Source: Phycisphaerae bacterium (lineage in GTDB: Bacteria; Planctomycetota; Phycisphaerae; Phycisphaerales; UBA1924). From it: a stretch of 64,000 nucleotides of DNA. The translations under genes and the position numbers were made by a program. The stretch spans positions 620,001-684,000 of the forward strand of contig JAUIES010000001.1 of assembly GCA_030429705.1 (NCBI GenBank), read 5' to 3'. Position 1 is the stretch's first letter. Every line of letters begins with the position of its first letter. The notes beneath the pieces are model-generated. The model was not told where the DNA came from and did no database searches. It saw only the letters and a list, made by a program, of their open reading frames with translations. This document shows, in pieces, positions 8,978-18,827 of the stretch.

Positions 8978-11773
8978 ATGAGTGATCATGAAATGACGGA
9001 AGAACAGGCAGCTGGTACGCCGCCTGGCGATACTGGTGACGGATCCACAGCGGCTGGTGGGGGCGGCGATCACCACGGCCATATTGTCGATCTTGACATC
9101 GAACACGAACTCAAAGATTCGTACCTTACTTACGCCATGAGCACGATCATGGACCGGGCGCTGCCTGATGTTCGTGACGGGCTCAAACCTAGTCAGCGGC
9201 GCATTCTGGTCGCCATGAATGACCTCGGATTGCGCCCCGGCAAGAAGCACTACAAGTGTGCCAAGATCACCGGCGACACCTCGGGCAACTACCACCCCCA
9301 CGGCGACACCGTGATCTACCCCACACTCGCAGGCATGGCGCAGGCATGGAAGATGCGCGTCCCCCTGATCGACCCACAAGGGAACTTTGGTTCGATCGAT
9401 GGCGACCCTCCGGCTGCGCAGCGGTATACCGAAGCCCGCATGCACCATGCAGCGATGGATATGCTGGTCGATCTCAAACTCGACACCGTGGATTTTCAGC
9501 CAAACTACGATGACCGTCTGACCGAACCAACCGTTCTGCCCGGCAAGTTTCCCAATCTTTTGATCAACGGCGGCATGGGCATTGCCGTGGGCATGGCAAC
9601 CAGCCTTCCCCCCCACAATCCGACCGAGATTCTCGATGCGATCACACGCGTCATCGACGACCCGGACATCTCGCTGATCGACTTGATGACCGACGAAACA
9701 GACGAAGACGGTGTTGTCTCGCGGCTCGGCGTCAAAGGCCCAGACTTCCCGACCGGCGGCATCATCCTTGGGCGCCGCGGCATTCTCGAAGCGTATGACT
9801 CGGGGCGAGGGAAGGTCACGGTTCGGGGCATTTGTCACTTTGAAGAGTTCGGGAAGAACCGCGAACAGATCGTCATCGACCGCATCCCGTATGGCACGGT
9901 GCAAAACAACCTTGTTGAAGAGATCGTCAACGCGATCAAAGACGAACGGCTCAAGGATGTTTCGGATGTGCGAAACGAATCAGGCCGCAACGCTCAGACT
10001 CGCATTGTCCTCGAACTCAAGCGCGGTGCCGACACCGCCGTCGTTGAAAATCAGTTGTACCAGCACACGCAATTGCAGCAGACCTTCAGCATCATCAATG
10101 TTGCGCTGGTCAACCGCCAGCCGCGCACGCTCGGTCTCAAGCAAATCATCGAGTGTCACATCGACCACCGGGTCGAGGTGATTCGTCGCCGTACCGCGTA
10201 CCTGCTTCGCGAGGCCAAGAAGAAGGCCCATGTTCTTGAAGGCATGATCTATGCGGTCGTCGATATCGACGAGATCATCGCACTCATCAAGTCGAGTCAG
10301 ACGCGCGAAGAGGCTATTCGCAAGTTGATGGACCGTCGGTACAACATTCCGATGGATCACCCGGCTGCAGCACTGCTGCCTCAGCGATTGATTGACCGCG
10401 TGCGGGCTGCCGAAGCAGAGGGCGGCGTAAAGTTGACTCGTGTGCAGGCTGAAACCATCGGCGGCATGCGATTGATCCAACTCGTCGGGCTCGAAATCGA
10501 GCGGCTCGTCAATGAGTACAACGCATTGAACGACGAGATTGAAGGGTATGAGTTGATCCTGTCCGAGCATCAGCGTGTGCTCGATATCATCAAGGAAGAC
10601 TGCGCTGAGATGCGCGAACGCTATGGCAGCGATCGCCTCACCAAGATCGAAGACGCTATTGGCGATATCTCGATCGAGTCGTTGATTCAGGTCGAAGACA
10701 TGGCTGTCACAATCAGCCACCTCGGATACGCCAAACGCGTGTCGTCATCGACCTATCAGGCGCAGGGTCGCGGCGGCAAGGGCATTCGTGCTTCCGACAG
10801 CCGAGACGGCGATTTCATTGAACACCTGTTCGTCGCCAGTACGCACGACGACCTGTTGTGTTTCACCGACACCGGACGCGTGTTCAAGTTGAAGGTGTAT
10901 GAACTGCCTGAGATGAGCCGAACCAGTCGAGGCCGACCGATCGTCAACTACATCGAGTTGCGTGAAGGGGAACGGGCCTGCGCCTATCTGGCTATCAAGA
11001 ACTTCGAAGCCGGTAGCAACCATCTGACCTTCGTTTCGCGTGGCGGCATCGTCAAACGAACGCCGCTCAAGGCCTATGCCAATGTCAATCGCTCCGGCTT
11101 GATCGCGGTCGGGCTGAAAGAAGGCGACGCCTTGCTCGATGCACTGCTCACAACCGGGCACGATGACCTCATCTTGGTCACCGCTGAAGGCATGGCTATT
11201 CGGTTCAACGAAGGCGATGTCCGCGACATGGGTCGCAGCGCTGCCGGCGTGAAGGGCATCGATCTCCGTGACGACAACACCGTCATTGGAGCGGTTCGCG
11301 TACCCATGTACATCGACGAAGATGGCGACCTGATGACTTCTTCTGAAGCAACCGAACGCAATCGTTGCCTGCTCACCATCACAGAGCATGGTTACGGCAA
11401 ACGAACGCCCGTCGATGAATACCGTGTTCAACCAGAATCGGGTAAGCCGCGCAGCCAGAGCCGAGGCGGCAAGGGGCGGACGGATATTCGCACCACTGAA
11501 CGCAACGGCCCGGCGGTCGCAGCACTCAGCGTTGAAACCGGCGACGATGTTGTCGTCATCACACGAGGCGGGCAACTTGTCCGGACGAGTGCTGATTCCA
11601 TCCGAGAGACCGGCCGCGCAACGCAAGGCGTCCGCGTTGTCAAACTGAATGCGAACGACACCGTCGTGGCGGCTGCCCGCGTCATCGAAAGGGTCGACGA
11701 AACACCCATTCCGGGTGACGGCGATGATGTCACACCGGCGCGTGAAGACTCTGATACACTGGACGCATCATGA
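8978..11773 (+). CDS. gyrA: DNA gyrase subunit A
   Basis: Cleaves and rejoins DNA during ATP-driven negative supercoiling, as an A2B2 complex with GyrB (not in this window). The 931-residue protein starts its winged-helix/tower region with [20 protein letters not shown]. The catalytic tyrosine is in [10 protein letters not shown] (about residue 150). A C-terminal beta-pinwheel follows, with a GyrA-box-like QAQGRGGKG and a second RGGKG repeat, ending in an acidic tail. The N-terminus has an extra low-complexity Gly/Asp/His segment of about 35 residues before the conserved core. The ATG at 8978 is preferred to the GTG at 8963 because GGAG lies just upstream of it. Its stop overlaps the start of the STAS gene (ATGA), implying translational coupling. 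ParC is the alternative, but the GyrA-box-like motif favours GyrA. Confidence 0.95.
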   Translation: MSDHEMTEEQAAGTPPGDTGDGSTAAGGGGDHHGHIVDLDIEHELKDSYLTYAMSTIMDRALPDVRDGLKPSQRRILVAMNDLGLRPGKKHYKCAKITGDTSGNYHPHGDTVIYPTLAGMAQAWKMRVPLIDPQGNFGSIDGDPPAAQRYTEARMHHAAMDMLVDLKLDTVDFQPNYDDRLTEPTVLPGKFPNLLINGGMGIAVGMATSLPPHNPTEILDAITRVIDDPDISLIDLMTDETDEDGVVSRLGVKGPDFPTGGIILGRRGILEAYDSGRGKVTVRGICHFEEFGKNREQIVIDRIPYGTVQNNLVEEIVNAIKDERLKDVSDVRNESGRNAQTRIVLELKRGADTAVVENQLYQHTQLQQTFSIINVALVNRQPRTLGLKQIIECHIDHRVEVIRRRTAYLLREAKKKAHVLEGMIYAVVDIDEIIALIKSSQTREEAIRKLMDRRYNIPMDHPAAALLPQRLIDRVRAAEAEGGVKLTRVQAETIGGMRLIQLVGLEIERLVNEYNALNDEIEGYELILSEHQRVLDIIKEDCAEMRERYGSDRLTKIEDAIGDISIESLIQVEDMAVTISHLGYAKRVSSSTYQAQGRGGKGIRASDSRDGDFIEHLFVASTHDDLLCFTDTGRVFKLKVYELPEMSRTSRGRPIVNYIELREGERACAYLAIKNFEAGSNHLTFVSRGGIVKRTPLKAYANVNRSGLIAVGLKEGDALLDALLTTGHDDLILVTAEGMAIRFNEGDVRDMGRSAAGVKGIDLRDDNTVIGAVRVPMYIDEDGDLMTSSEATERNRCLLTITEHGYGKRTPVDEYRVQPESGKPRSQSRGGKGRTDIRTTERNGPAVAALSVETGDDVVVITRGGQLVRTSADSIRETGRATQGVRVVKLNANDTVVAAARVIERVDETPIPGDGDDVTPAREDSDTLDAS

Positions 11774-12114
11774 CGACGGACTGGTCTGACAACATTATCC
11801 TTGCTCACCTGAGCGATGAGCCCGCGCTCTCAGAGGAACTCAACAGCATCGCGGACCGCATCGCGAACACCGAGGACACGCAGAAGCCACATGTCGTACT
11901 CGATTTCTCGCGCGTGACCTACATCAACAGTTCGAATGTCTCGCAGTTATTGCGGCTGCGCAAACTACTCGACGCAGCCGGTCACGAACTCCGACTGTGT
12001 GGACTCACCGACGATGTGTGGAGTGTGCTGATTGTGACCGGGCTCGATCGCCTGTTCCGATTTGAACCCGACACACTGACCGCTCTGGCCGGGCTTCAGA
12101 TCGACCGCGAATAA
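11770..12114 (+). CDS. STAS-domain protein (anti-sigma-factor-antagonist type)
   Basis: A 114-residue single-domain STAS protein of the SpoIIAA/RsbV type. These bind and release anti-sigma kinases depending on phosphorylation of a conserved serine. The core is VVLDFSRVTYINSSNVSQLLRLRKLL, where the serine in INSSN is at the usual phospho-acceptor position, followed by LRLCGLTDDVWSVLIVTGLDRLF. Length is normal for a stand-alone STAS domain. The ATG overlaps the gyrA stop codon (ATGA), so the two are probably translated together. That is an odd pairing, since no anti-sigma kinase or sigma factor gene lies nearby. The partner is unknown. The domain call is confident; the regulatory role is inferred from the family. 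Confidence 0.85.
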   Translation: MTTDWSDNIILAHLSDEPALSEELNSIADRIANTEDTQKPHVVLDFSRVTYINSSNVSQLLRLRKLLDAAGHELRLCGLTDDVWSVLIVTGLDRLFRFEPDTLTALAGLQIDRE

Positions 12115-12144
12115 CGCGCGATGCACATCTTGTGTGCGACGCAT

Positions 12145-13179
12145 TCAGTTGAGTTCGTCACCGGCTGAAGTCATATCAGACTGCACCCGCTCTTCGTACG
12201 AGCCCATATTGCGGAATCGCTGATAGCGTTGCTCGATGAGTTCGTCGGTCGGTCTCGCAACGAGGTCGTTCAGCTGATCTTCGACCCAGGCTTGAACTGA
12301 TCGTGCGGTCGATTGGGTGTCTCTGTGAGCAGCACCGGGCGGCTCTTCGATGATGCTGTCGATGAGCCCGTTATCAAGGTTGTTTTGGGCGGTCAGATGC
12401 AGGGCTTTGGCAGCAGCGTTGTTGGTTTGTTCGTTGGCCTGCTTCCAGAGGATCGCTGCGCATCCTTCGGGGCTGATCACCGAATACCAACTGAATCGAA
12501 GCATCGCGACACGATCGGCGACCGCAATACCGAGTGCGCCGCCCGATCCCCCTTCGCCGATGACGACACTAACGATCGGTGTGCGAAGGCGCGACATCTC
12601 TCGAAGGTTGACCGCGATCGCTTCTGCCTGGCCGCGTTGTTCGGCTCCGATACCGGGATAGGCACCGGGTGTGTCGACGAGCGTCACGATCGGGACACCA
12701 AACTTTTCAGCAAGTTTCATTTTGGCGAGTGCTTTGCGATAGCCTTCGGGGTGAGCGCACCCAAAGTGGCAGGCGATTTTTTCCTGCGTTGTCTTGCCCT
12801 TTTGATGCCCCACAATCAGGCACTTGCGCGAGCCGATGCGCCCGAATCCGGTGACGATGGCTGGGTCGTCGCCATAACGACGATCGCCGTGCAACTCGCA
12901 AAAGTCGCGGCACATGGCTGCGATGTAATCGCGGGTCTGAGGTCGATCGGGGTGTCGTGCGACGCGCACGGTGTCCCACGGGCTGAGTCGGCCGTAGAGT
13001 TCGGTCAGTAGTTTTTCGCGCTCCGCTTCAAGTGATGCGCCGTACTGCACTTCACCGGCGACAGATTCCGTGAGACCACCCAGCGCCGGGACTTCGGTCG
13101 CATCGGCGACGGATGTCGCCATGCGGGCTTCGAGGTCGCGCAACGGGCGTTCGAAATCGAGTTGATAAAAAGACGGCAT
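12145..13179 (-). CDS. accA: Acetyl-CoA carboxylase carboxyltransferase subunit alpha
   Basis: Carboxyltransferase alpha subunit of acetyl-CoA carboxylase, making malonyl-CoA for fatty-acid synthesis together with AccD and the biotin parts (not in this window). The 344-residue protein opens with the AccA-type helix FERPLRDLEARM. It then carries GHQKGKTTQEKIACHFGCAH, the conserved VDTPGAYPGIGAEQRGQAEA and IGEGGSGGALGIAVADRV. The start at 13179 is chosen because GGAG lies about 8 bases upstream and MPSFYQLDFERP matches the expected N-terminus. It is convergent with the STAS gene and divergent from proC, with about 98 bases between starts. Confidence 0.95.
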   Translation of the reverse strand: MPSFYQLDFERPLRDLEARMATSVADATEVPALGGLTESVAGEVQYGASLEAEREKLLTELYGRLSPWDTVRVARHPDRPQTRDYIAAMCRDFCELHGDRRYGDDPAIVTGFGRIGSRKCLIVGHQKGKTTQEKIACHFGCAHPEGYRKALAKMKLAEKFGVPIVTLVDTPGAYPGIGAEQRGQAEAIAVNLREMSRLRTPIVSVVIGEGGSGGALGIAVADRVAMLRFSWYSVISPEGCAAILWKQANEQTNNAAAKALHLTAQNNLDNGLIDSIIEEPPGAAHRDTQSTARSVQAWVEDQLNDLVARPTDELIEQRYQRFRNMGSYEERVQSDMTSAGDELN

Positions 13180-13277
13180 GATTGGCTCCGCTTGTCTTCT
13201 TGGGACAATGCCCACAAGTGTATCGTGCTACTGGCGTGAAACGCGAAGGACCGATAGTTCGTGTGAAAGGAGCCCGG

Positions 13278-14120
13278 ATGACAGGACCACTGGCGATCAT
13301 TGGAGGCGGCAACATGGCTCGGGCGATTTTGACCCGTGCAGCCGACGCAGGCATCTTGCCGGGCGGGTTCGTCGTGGCCGATCCGAGTCCCGACTGCCGG
13401 GCTGCATTCCCATCCGCAGTTGAGACCGCCACGGATGCAGTTCGTTGGTTGATTGACCGCGAAGAGTCGCCGGGAGATGGCCGAATCATGCTTGCGGTCA
13501 AGCCACAGGTTCTTCCCGAGATCGCCCGAGAACTTGGTCCCGCGATCGCGCGAGCCAACTGGGGACCATCACGCTGTGTAATCAGCATCCTCGCAGGAGC
13601 GACGCAGGCGACGATCCGCGCAAGTTTTGCGAACAAGGCAAGGGTCGTTCGTGTCATGCCCAACACGCCGGCGTTGGTGGGGCGCGGGATGGCTGCGATC
13701 TGCGCCGCGGACGATGTAGAGGCAGCCGACCGAGTGTTTGCAAAATCACTCTTCGAAGCGGTTGGCACCGTCATCGAGATTGACGAGTCGAACATGGATG
13801 CGTTCACCGCACTCGGTGGCTCAGGACCGGCGTATGTCTTTCTGCTCGCTGAAGCCATGGCAGCCGCAGGAGAACGGGCGGGTCTGTCACCTGAACACGC
13901 ATTGCTTACCGCCCGCGAAACGGTCGCCGGTTCAGGACTCCTGCTCGCCTCTTCAACTGAACTGCCCTCAGAATTGCGAAGTCGTGTGACGAGCAAGGGC
14001 GGCACGACTGCAGCCGGGCTTGCCGTCATGTTGGAAGCAGGGCTGCCCGAGATCGTTGTACAAGGTGTGATCGCTGCCCGAGACCGCGGACAGGAACTCG
14101 CCCGCTTGGCTCAAACCTGA
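13278..14120 (+). CDS. proC: Pyrroline-5-carboxylate reductase
   Basis: Last step of proline synthesis: NAD(P)H-dependent reduction of 1-pyrroline-5-carboxylate. The 280-residue protein begins with the Rossmann glycine motif AIIGGGNMARAI. It continues with VKPQVLPEI, VRVMPNTPALVGRGM and the C-terminal signature GSGPAYVFLLAEAMAAAGERAGL ending near SKGGTTAAGLAVM, which is the ProC helical dimer domain. The start at 13278 has a strong AAAGGAG six bases upstream; an upstream in-frame extension to 13182 is not ProC-like. The next gene (UbiB family) starts about 43 bases after the stop on the same strand, so the two may be co-transcribed, though no functional link is evident. Confidence 0.94.
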   Translation: MTGPLAIIGGGNMARAILTRAADAGILPGGFVVADPSPDCRAAFPSAVETATDAVRWLIDREESPGDGRIMLAVKPQVLPEIARELGPAIARANWGPSRCVISILAGATQATIRASFANKARVVRVMPNTPALVGRGMAAICAADDVEAADRVFAKSLFEAVGTVIEIDESNMDAFTALGGSGPAYVFLLAEAMAAAGERAGLSPEHALLTARETVAGSGLLLASSTELPSELRSRVTSKGGTTAAGLAVMLEAGLPEIVVQGVIAARDRGQELARLAQT

Positions 14121-14163
14121 ACGCTGTTTGAGAACTTTCGTATACTCAGAATCGAATCCACCC

Positions 14164-15867
14164 ATGCTCATGATCCGCCGAATTCCTCAGACATTCCGCA
14201 ACATTCGTCGCGCTCACGATGTCGTCAATGTTCTCATGCGCTACGGGTTCGAAGATATCGTGCAAGAACTCGGGCTCGATGGCCTCGTCCTGCGCGGTCG
14301 TCGAACGCTGCGACTCGTGCGGCGCGATAAGACGCTGCACCGCGAACCCCGTGCGGTGCGTCTGCGCAAAGCGATGGAAGAACTCGGCCCGACCTTCATC
14401 AAACTCGGTCAGATTCTCGCCACGCGACCTGATCTGATTCCGCAGGAATGGGCGGACGAGTTTGCCAATCTGCAGGACAATGTCGCTCCGGTTGCAGGCG
14501 AGACCATCATCGCTGTCATCCATGAAGAACTCGGGTCGCGCGTTGAAGCATTGTTCGATCACATCAATCCCGAGCCTTTGGCAGCCGCCTCGATCGCGCA
14601 GGTCCATCGGGCGCGCCTCAAAGATGGAACCGAAGTGGTGCTCAAAGTCCTTCGGCCCGGGATTCACAAGATCCTCGAAGCGGACATGGAGATCCTCGAA
14701 CTGTTTGCCCAGTTTGTTGAAAAGTATTTTCGCGATCTCGGGTTTAGCCCGGTCGAGACGGTCGATCAGTTTCAGCGTGAGTTACGCCGCGAGACCGATT
14801 ACACGCTCGAGGGCCGGTCGACTGATCGCATGCGGGCTGACTTCGAGAATGATCCGCATATCAACTTTCCCAAGATCTATTGGGAAGCGTCGACCTCAAG
14901 CGTGCTTTGTATTGAGTTCGTCGACGGCCGACTCCTTTCGCGGCGCAAACCCGGTGAGTTTACTGATGAGGAACGAGAAACGATTGTCCGCAATGGAACA
15001 CGCGCGGTGTTTCGACAGTGTCTTGAGTTCGGGTTTTTTCATGCTGACCCCCACCCAGGCAATATCATCGCACTGCGCGACGAAGAAGGTCGCATCGGAC
15101 CGATCTGCTTCATCGATTGCGGTATGACCGCTCATATCGACCCGAGAACCGCGCAGAATCTGGCTGACATCGTTCAGGGCACGATTCAAGGCGAACTCGA
15201 CCGTGTGATCGATGTCGTCATCGCCATGACCGATGCTGATCCGATCATCGCCTCCGATCGCGTCTTCCGGGCAGAGGTCTGGGAGTTCATCAGCCACTTC
15301 CAGAACATTGATTTACAATCGCTGCAGATGGGCACGCTGCTGAGCGAATTTTTTGAAAAGCTGCAGCGCAACAAACTCCGGTGTCCAGCGGACATTGTGT
15401 TTCTCATCAAAGCGATCACGACCATCGAGGGCGTCGGCGAACAACTTTGCCCCGAGTTCGACATCATCGCCGAAGCGCGGCCGAGTATCGAAAAGCTGGT
15501 CAAGCAACGCTACGGCATCCGTGCTTTGCGGTCTCGGTTGCAGAATGGCATGCTTGCCTACGCCGAAATGGCCGAGACCGTGCCTCGCGAGGTGGATTGG
15601 CTGCTCACCTCAATTCGTCGTCAGAAACTGGCAATCAACCTCGAGCACCGCGGGCTGCATGATGTCACGCGATCTGTTGAACACGCCAGCCGCAATGTGT
15701 CGCGGGCGCTCGTCACGACGGCATTGCTCGTGACATCATCGGTGCTGGTGCTCGCAAACAGCGCTGCACCGACGCAGAGCGTGATTCTCTCGGTTGGCGC
15801 GATCTGCGGGTTCGTGGGCGCTGGTGCGCTGGCATTCTGGTCGGTTACGATGGGGAAAATTCGGTAG
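14164..15867 (+). CDS. ABC1/UbiB (AarF) family atypical kinase
   Basis: Member of the ABC1/ADCK/UbiB family of atypical protein kinase-like ATPases, best known in ubiquinone synthesis; members in quinone-diverse bacteria are often of unknown target. The 567-residue protein has the N-terminal KxGQ signature ([22 protein letters not shown]) near residue 80 and the Ala-rich nucleotide loop [13 protein letters not shown]. The family form of the ATP-binding lysine is in VVLKVLRPG, the catalytic loop in [11 protein letters not shown] and the metal-binding motif in FIDCGM. Two hydrophobic C-terminal helices (about the last 60 residues) suggest membrane anchoring. The ATG at 14164 is preferred to an upstream TTG. 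Because mqnE in this window indicates menaquinone, a role in ubiquinone itself is unlikely; the substrate is unknown. Confidence 0.9.
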   Translation: MLMIRRIPQTFRNIRRAHDVVNVLMRYGFEDIVQELGLDGLVLRGRRTLRLVRRDKTLHREPRAVRLRKAMEELGPTFIKLGQILATRPDLIPQEWADEFANLQDNVAPVAGETIIAVIHEELGSRVEALFDHINPEPLAAASIAQVHRARLKDGTEVVLKVLRPGIHKILEADMEILELFAQFVEKYFRDLGFSPVETVDQFQRELRRETDYTLEGRSTDRMRADFENDPHINFPKIYWEASTSSVLCIEFVDGRLLSRRKPGEFTDEERETIVRNGTRAVFRQCLEFGFFHADPHPGNIIALRDEEGRIGPICFIDCGMTAHIDPRTAQNLADIVQGTIQGELDRVIDVVIAMTDADPIIASDRVFRAEVWEFISHFQNIDLQSLQMGTLLSEFFEKLQRNKLRCPADIVFLIKAITTIEGVGEQLCPEFDIIAEARPSIEKLVKQRYGIRALRSRLQNGMLAYAEMAETVPREVDWLLTSIRRQKLAINLEHRGLHDVTRSVEHASRNVSRALVTTALLVTSSVLVLANSAAPTQSVILSVGAICGFVGAGALAFWSVTMGKIR

Positions 15868-15917
15868 AGCGAATTGCTTTCCGGTCTGTTGATCACGCGA
15901 AGTTATCGCGTTTTCAA

Positions 15918-16562
15918 CTAGTCCTTTTTGCTGTCCGGCTTGCCGCTGATGGCATCACCAACGCCATCGAGCACGCCCCCCACCGCCTGAAACAGTGAGC
16001 CGACCGCTCGACGAGACACACCGGCTGCGACTGATGCGGTGTCCTTGGCAAGTTTGAGTGGATTCGCCTCGGCCGCTTCAATGGCCGACGAAATCGCCGG
16101 CTGCATGCCCTGGCTCGCTCGCTTGGTGTGCGAGATCAAGTCGCTGGCCTGAGTCGCGGTTAGCGAAACGCCTGACTTGATCATGCCTCCGATTCGATCA
16201 ACGAGCAGTTGTTCGAGTGTGCGCATGTCGCTGATGGTGCCCTTGATTTCGTCGCTCGCAAACTGCTGACCGCGCGTCTGGGCTTCTTCGACCGTCAACT
16301 TGACCGCTTCGGCGCCCTTGGCGAGTCCCTCGGTGAGGCCATCAACAACATCACGCAGAACATCGGCCTGACGCTCTTTCGCGACGCGGTCAACGCCCGC
16401 GTGTGCGCCAGCGAGAATGCGCTCGACAGCTTGCGGGAATCGCCCGACCGCATCGCCGCCGCTGCGCAACACATCGACCACCAGATCACGCGTTTTTGCG
16501 CGTACATCCTGTGCGTCTCGAACGATGTCTTCGGCCCTGTTTTTGACTTCTGATGCGTTCAT
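15918..16562 (-). CDS. Helical phasin-like protein of unknown function
   Basis: A 214-residue protein, almost entirely predicted amphipathic helix, with no signal peptide. The N-terminal part (EVKNRAEDIVRDAQDVRAKT) and the middle (EGLAKGAEAVKLTVEEAQTRG) have the Ala/Glu/Lys/Val pattern of phasins and other granule-surface or coiled-coil proteins. The C-terminal third is Gly/Val/Ala-rich (SLFQAVGGVLDGVGDAI), followed by a charged tail. The ATG at 16562 follows AAAGGAAGG at good spacing. It stands alone between a UbiB-family gene and the persulfide dioxygenase gene. Alternatives are a stress-related LEA-like protein or a generic coiled-coil protein. No polyhydroxyalkanoate genes are in the window, so phasin is only a description of appearance. 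Confidence 0.7.
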   Translation of the reverse strand: MNASEVKNRAEDIVRDAQDVRAKTRDLVVDVLRSGGDAVGRFPQAVERILAGAHAGVDRVAKERQADVLRDVVDGLTEGLAKGAEAVKLTVEEAQTRGQQFASDEIKGTISDMRTLEQLLVDRIGGMIKSGVSLTATQASDLISHTKRASQGMQPAISSAIEAAEANPLKLAKDTASVAAGVSRRAVGSLFQAVGGVLDGVGDAISGKPDSKKD

Positions 16563-16724
16563 CACAGACCTTCCTTTCGCGGGCTACACCGGATACACGC
16601 GTTGCAGCCTCAGGTGCTTCTTTTGGAATCGTATTCGAGAATTCCGGCCGAACCTCGTGCCCATGACGAATTCGACGAAGCGAGGCCCTAAAATCTTCGG
16701 GAACGCCAAGGCAGGAGTGCATCC

Positions 16725-18164
16725 ATGTTTATGCGGATGATCTATGACGAACGGCTCGCGCAGGCAGCGTATCTGATCGGTTGCCAGAAGACTGGTGAAG
16801 CCATCGTCTTCGACCCCGAACGCGATGTCGATCGGTATGTTGAACTGGCTGAAGAAAATGATCTACGGATCGTGGCGACGGCTGAAACACATATTCACGC
16901 CGATTTTCTGTCAGGCTCGCGCGAACTCGCCGAACTCACCGGCGCAACGGTGTATGTCTCTGATGAAGGCGATGCCGACTGGAAATATCAGTGGCTTGAC
17001 AAGAAAACCGACGGCGGCTCGTACGAACACCAACTGCTCAAACACGGCGACTCGTTTTCCATCGGCAACATCGAGTTTCAGGTCGTGCACACACCGGGTC
17101 ACACGCCCGAACACATCGCGTTTCTCGTGATCGACCACGGCAGCGGGGCGAACGAACCGATGGGTATGATCACTGGCGATTTCATCTTTGTCGGCGACCT
17201 GGGCAGACCGGACCTGCTCGAGACGGCTGCCGGCCAGGTTGGAGCGATGGAGCCATCGGCACGAACACTCTTCAAGACTGTTCAGTCGCTCGGCGCATTG
17301 CCCGATTTTGTTCAGGTGTGGCCCGCGCATGGTGCTGGCAGCGCCTGCGGCAAGTCGCTTGGCGCGATTCCCTCAAGCACGATTGGGTATGAACGACGAT
17401 TCAACCCGGCGATTCGGGCTGCAAGCGACGAAGGGTCTTTTATCGATTTCATACTCGCCGGTCAGCCTGAACCCCCCCTCTACTTCGCCAATATGAAGCG
17501 AGACAACAAGGTCGGTCCGGCTGTCCTTGGCGGCCTGCCAAACCCGCCGCAGATCTCTGTCGACGAACTGAGACAACTGGATACGAGCGTGGCAGCCATG
17601 GTCGACACTCGCCCTTGGGACCACTTCAGCGCAGGACATGTACCCGGTGCGCTGTCGCTGCCACTGATTCGGTCGTTTTGCGCGGATGCGGGTTCATTGG
17701 TCAATGAATCGGAGGAGATCTATCTGGTGGTTTCGCCTGACGAACTCGACGAGGCGATTCGGCTTCTCATTCGCATTGGCTTTGACAAGATCGCAGGCTG
17801 GTTTGATGCGACTCAGATCGGTGCGTATCAAACCGAGTTCCAGCGTTTCGCGACGATCGATTCAATCGAGCCGAGCGCAGTGTCCGATTGTATTGTTCAG
17901 CCCAACTGCGGTGTGCTTGATGTTCGGCGAGCGACCGAATATGACGAAGGGCACATCGAAGGCGCGATCAACATCGCCCACACGCGTTTGGCAAGCAGGC
18001 TCGATGAGTTGCCAACTGATACATCGCTGATCGTGCACTGTCGAAGCGGCGTTCGGTCGGCCCGAGCGAGCTCGTTCCTGCAACGACGCGGATTCAAAGT
18101 CGCAAACCTCACGGGCGGCTACCTGGCATGGGCAGCAAGCCAAAGCAATGAGCCCGTCACATAA
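16725..18164 (+). CDS. CstB-like persulfide dioxygenase with two rhodanese domains
   Basis: Probable sulfide/persulfide detoxification enzyme. The N-terminal metallo-beta-lactamase-fold persulfide dioxygenase (about residues 1-250) shows AETHIHADFLSG, HTPGHTPEH and MITGDFIFVGDLGRPDL, i.e. the mononuclear iron site of the ETHE1 class. It is followed by a rhodanese-like domain (about 285-375) that has lost the active cysteine (YLVVSPDEL). A second rhodanese domain (about 385-475) has an intact loop HCRSGVRS with its cysteine near residue 439. The order dioxygenase - dead rhodanese - active rhodanese matches CstB of Gram-positive sulfide-resistance operons. The ATG at 16725 has AGGAG eight bases upstream. 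The next gene, 45 bases on, is another rhodanese, making a two-gene sulfur-handling unit. The domain call is firm; the exact substrate is inferred. Confidence 0.88.
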   Translation: MFMRMIYDERLAQAAYLIGCQKTGEAIVFDPERDVDRYVELAEENDLRIVATAETHIHADFLSGSRELAELTGATVYVSDEGDADWKYQWLDKKTDGGSYEHQLLKHGDSFSIGNIEFQVVHTPGHTPEHIAFLVIDHGSGANEPMGMITGDFIFVGDLGRPDLLETAAGQVGAMEPSARTLFKTVQSLGALPDFVQVWPAHGAGSACGKSLGAIPSSTIGYERRFNPAIRAASDEGSFIDFILAGQPEPPLYFANMKRDNKVGPAVLGGLPNPPQISVDELRQLDTSVAAMVDTRPWDHFSAGHVPGALSLPLIRSFCADAGSLVNESEEIYLVVSPDELDEAIRLLIRIGFDKIAGWFDATQIGAYQTEFQRFATIDSIEPSAVSDCIVQPNCGVLDVRRATEYDEGHIEGAINIAHTRLASRLDELPTDTSLIVHCRSGVRSARASSFLQRRGFKVANLTGGYLAWAASQSNEPVT

Positions 18165-18209
18165 CATTTTTCAAGTCGATTGTCCCTCGCGCGACAGAAG
18201 GAGCATCCC

Positions 18210-18785
18210 GTGGCAGAGAGCAATATCACCGTCATCAACCTCAATCCGGATCAACTCGCAACGCGCATGAAGAACGGCGAGATCGCTCTGGTTGATGTGC
18301 GAGAAGACTTTGAGTACGGCGCCGAACACATTCGCGGCGCTACACACATCCCGCTCGGACGGGTGACGCGTGAATCCGTACAGAGCGCTGTGGGTGACAC
18401 GCCTGTTGTGTTTCAGTGCCGATCGGGGAAGCGATCGGTCGATGCTGCGCACCAGTTTGGTATCGAGGGCGAAAGCATCTTTCACCTCGCTGGCGGCATC
18501 AACGCGTGGAAGGAACAAGGACACCCCGTCGTCAAACCCGATGGCGGTCCGAAGTTGGATGTCATGCGACAGGTTCAGGTCACAGCCGGTTCGCTCGTGC
18601 TAATCGGTGTGCTGCTCGGCGCTTTCTTGAATCCGTGGTTCCTCATTTTGAGCGGTTTTGTCGGGAGCGGGCTCATGTTCGCTGGTTTGAGTGGCTGGTG
18701 TGGCATGGCCAAGTTGCTTGGCAACATGCCCTGGAACAAACGAAGCACCATATCGAATCATCAGTCAGCGCCGGCAACCACATAG
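18210..18785 (+). CDS. Membrane-anchored rhodanese (rhodanese plus DUF2892-like tail)
   Basis: A 191-residue sulfurtransferase. The rhodanese domain (about residues 10-110) starts LVDVREDFEYGAEHIRGATHIPLG and has its active loop QCRSGKRS with cysteine near residue 70. The last 65 residues hold two hydrophobic helices (SLVLIGVLLGAFL and LSGFVGSGLMFAGLSG) ending in a Cys/Gly/Met-rich segment like the DUF2892 membrane domain of YgaP. The topology therefore suggests an inner-membrane protein with a cytoplasmic rhodanese. GTG at 18210 is chosen as start because AAGGAG lies seven bases upstream. It directly follows the CstB-like dioxygenase and probably relays or scavenges persulfide sulfur with it. 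YgaP-like function is inferred from architecture. Confidence 0.87.
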   Translation: MAESNITVINLNPDQLATRMKNGEIALVDVREDFEYGAEHIRGATHIPLGRVTRESVQSAVGDTPVVFQCRSGKRSVDAAHQFGIEGESIFHLAGGINAWKEQGHPVVKPDGGPKLDVMRQVQVTAGSLVLIGVLLGAFLNPWFLILSGFVGSGLMFAGLSGWCGMAKLLGNMPWNKRSTISNHQSAPATT

Positions 18786-18827
18786 GCTCGACACCAAGGA
18801 CCCCCACTGCAAACTGTGAGCATTCAC

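Noticed and set aside
8771-9904. 377-codon minus-strand frame
   Set aside because: Covers the conserved gyrA N-terminal domain in antisense; no recognisable protein features or ribosome site.
11388-11626. Long minus- and plus-strand frames across the gyrA 3' half (e.g. minus frame 10745-11626)
   Set aside because: Codon bias of GC-rich coding DNA keeps antisense frames open; the gyrA pinwheel motifs on the plus strand account for the region.
13052-14029. 325-codon minus-strand frame opposite proC
   Set aside because: proC motifs (GGGNMA, GSGPAYVF) lie on the plus strand; the antisense frame is a shadow.
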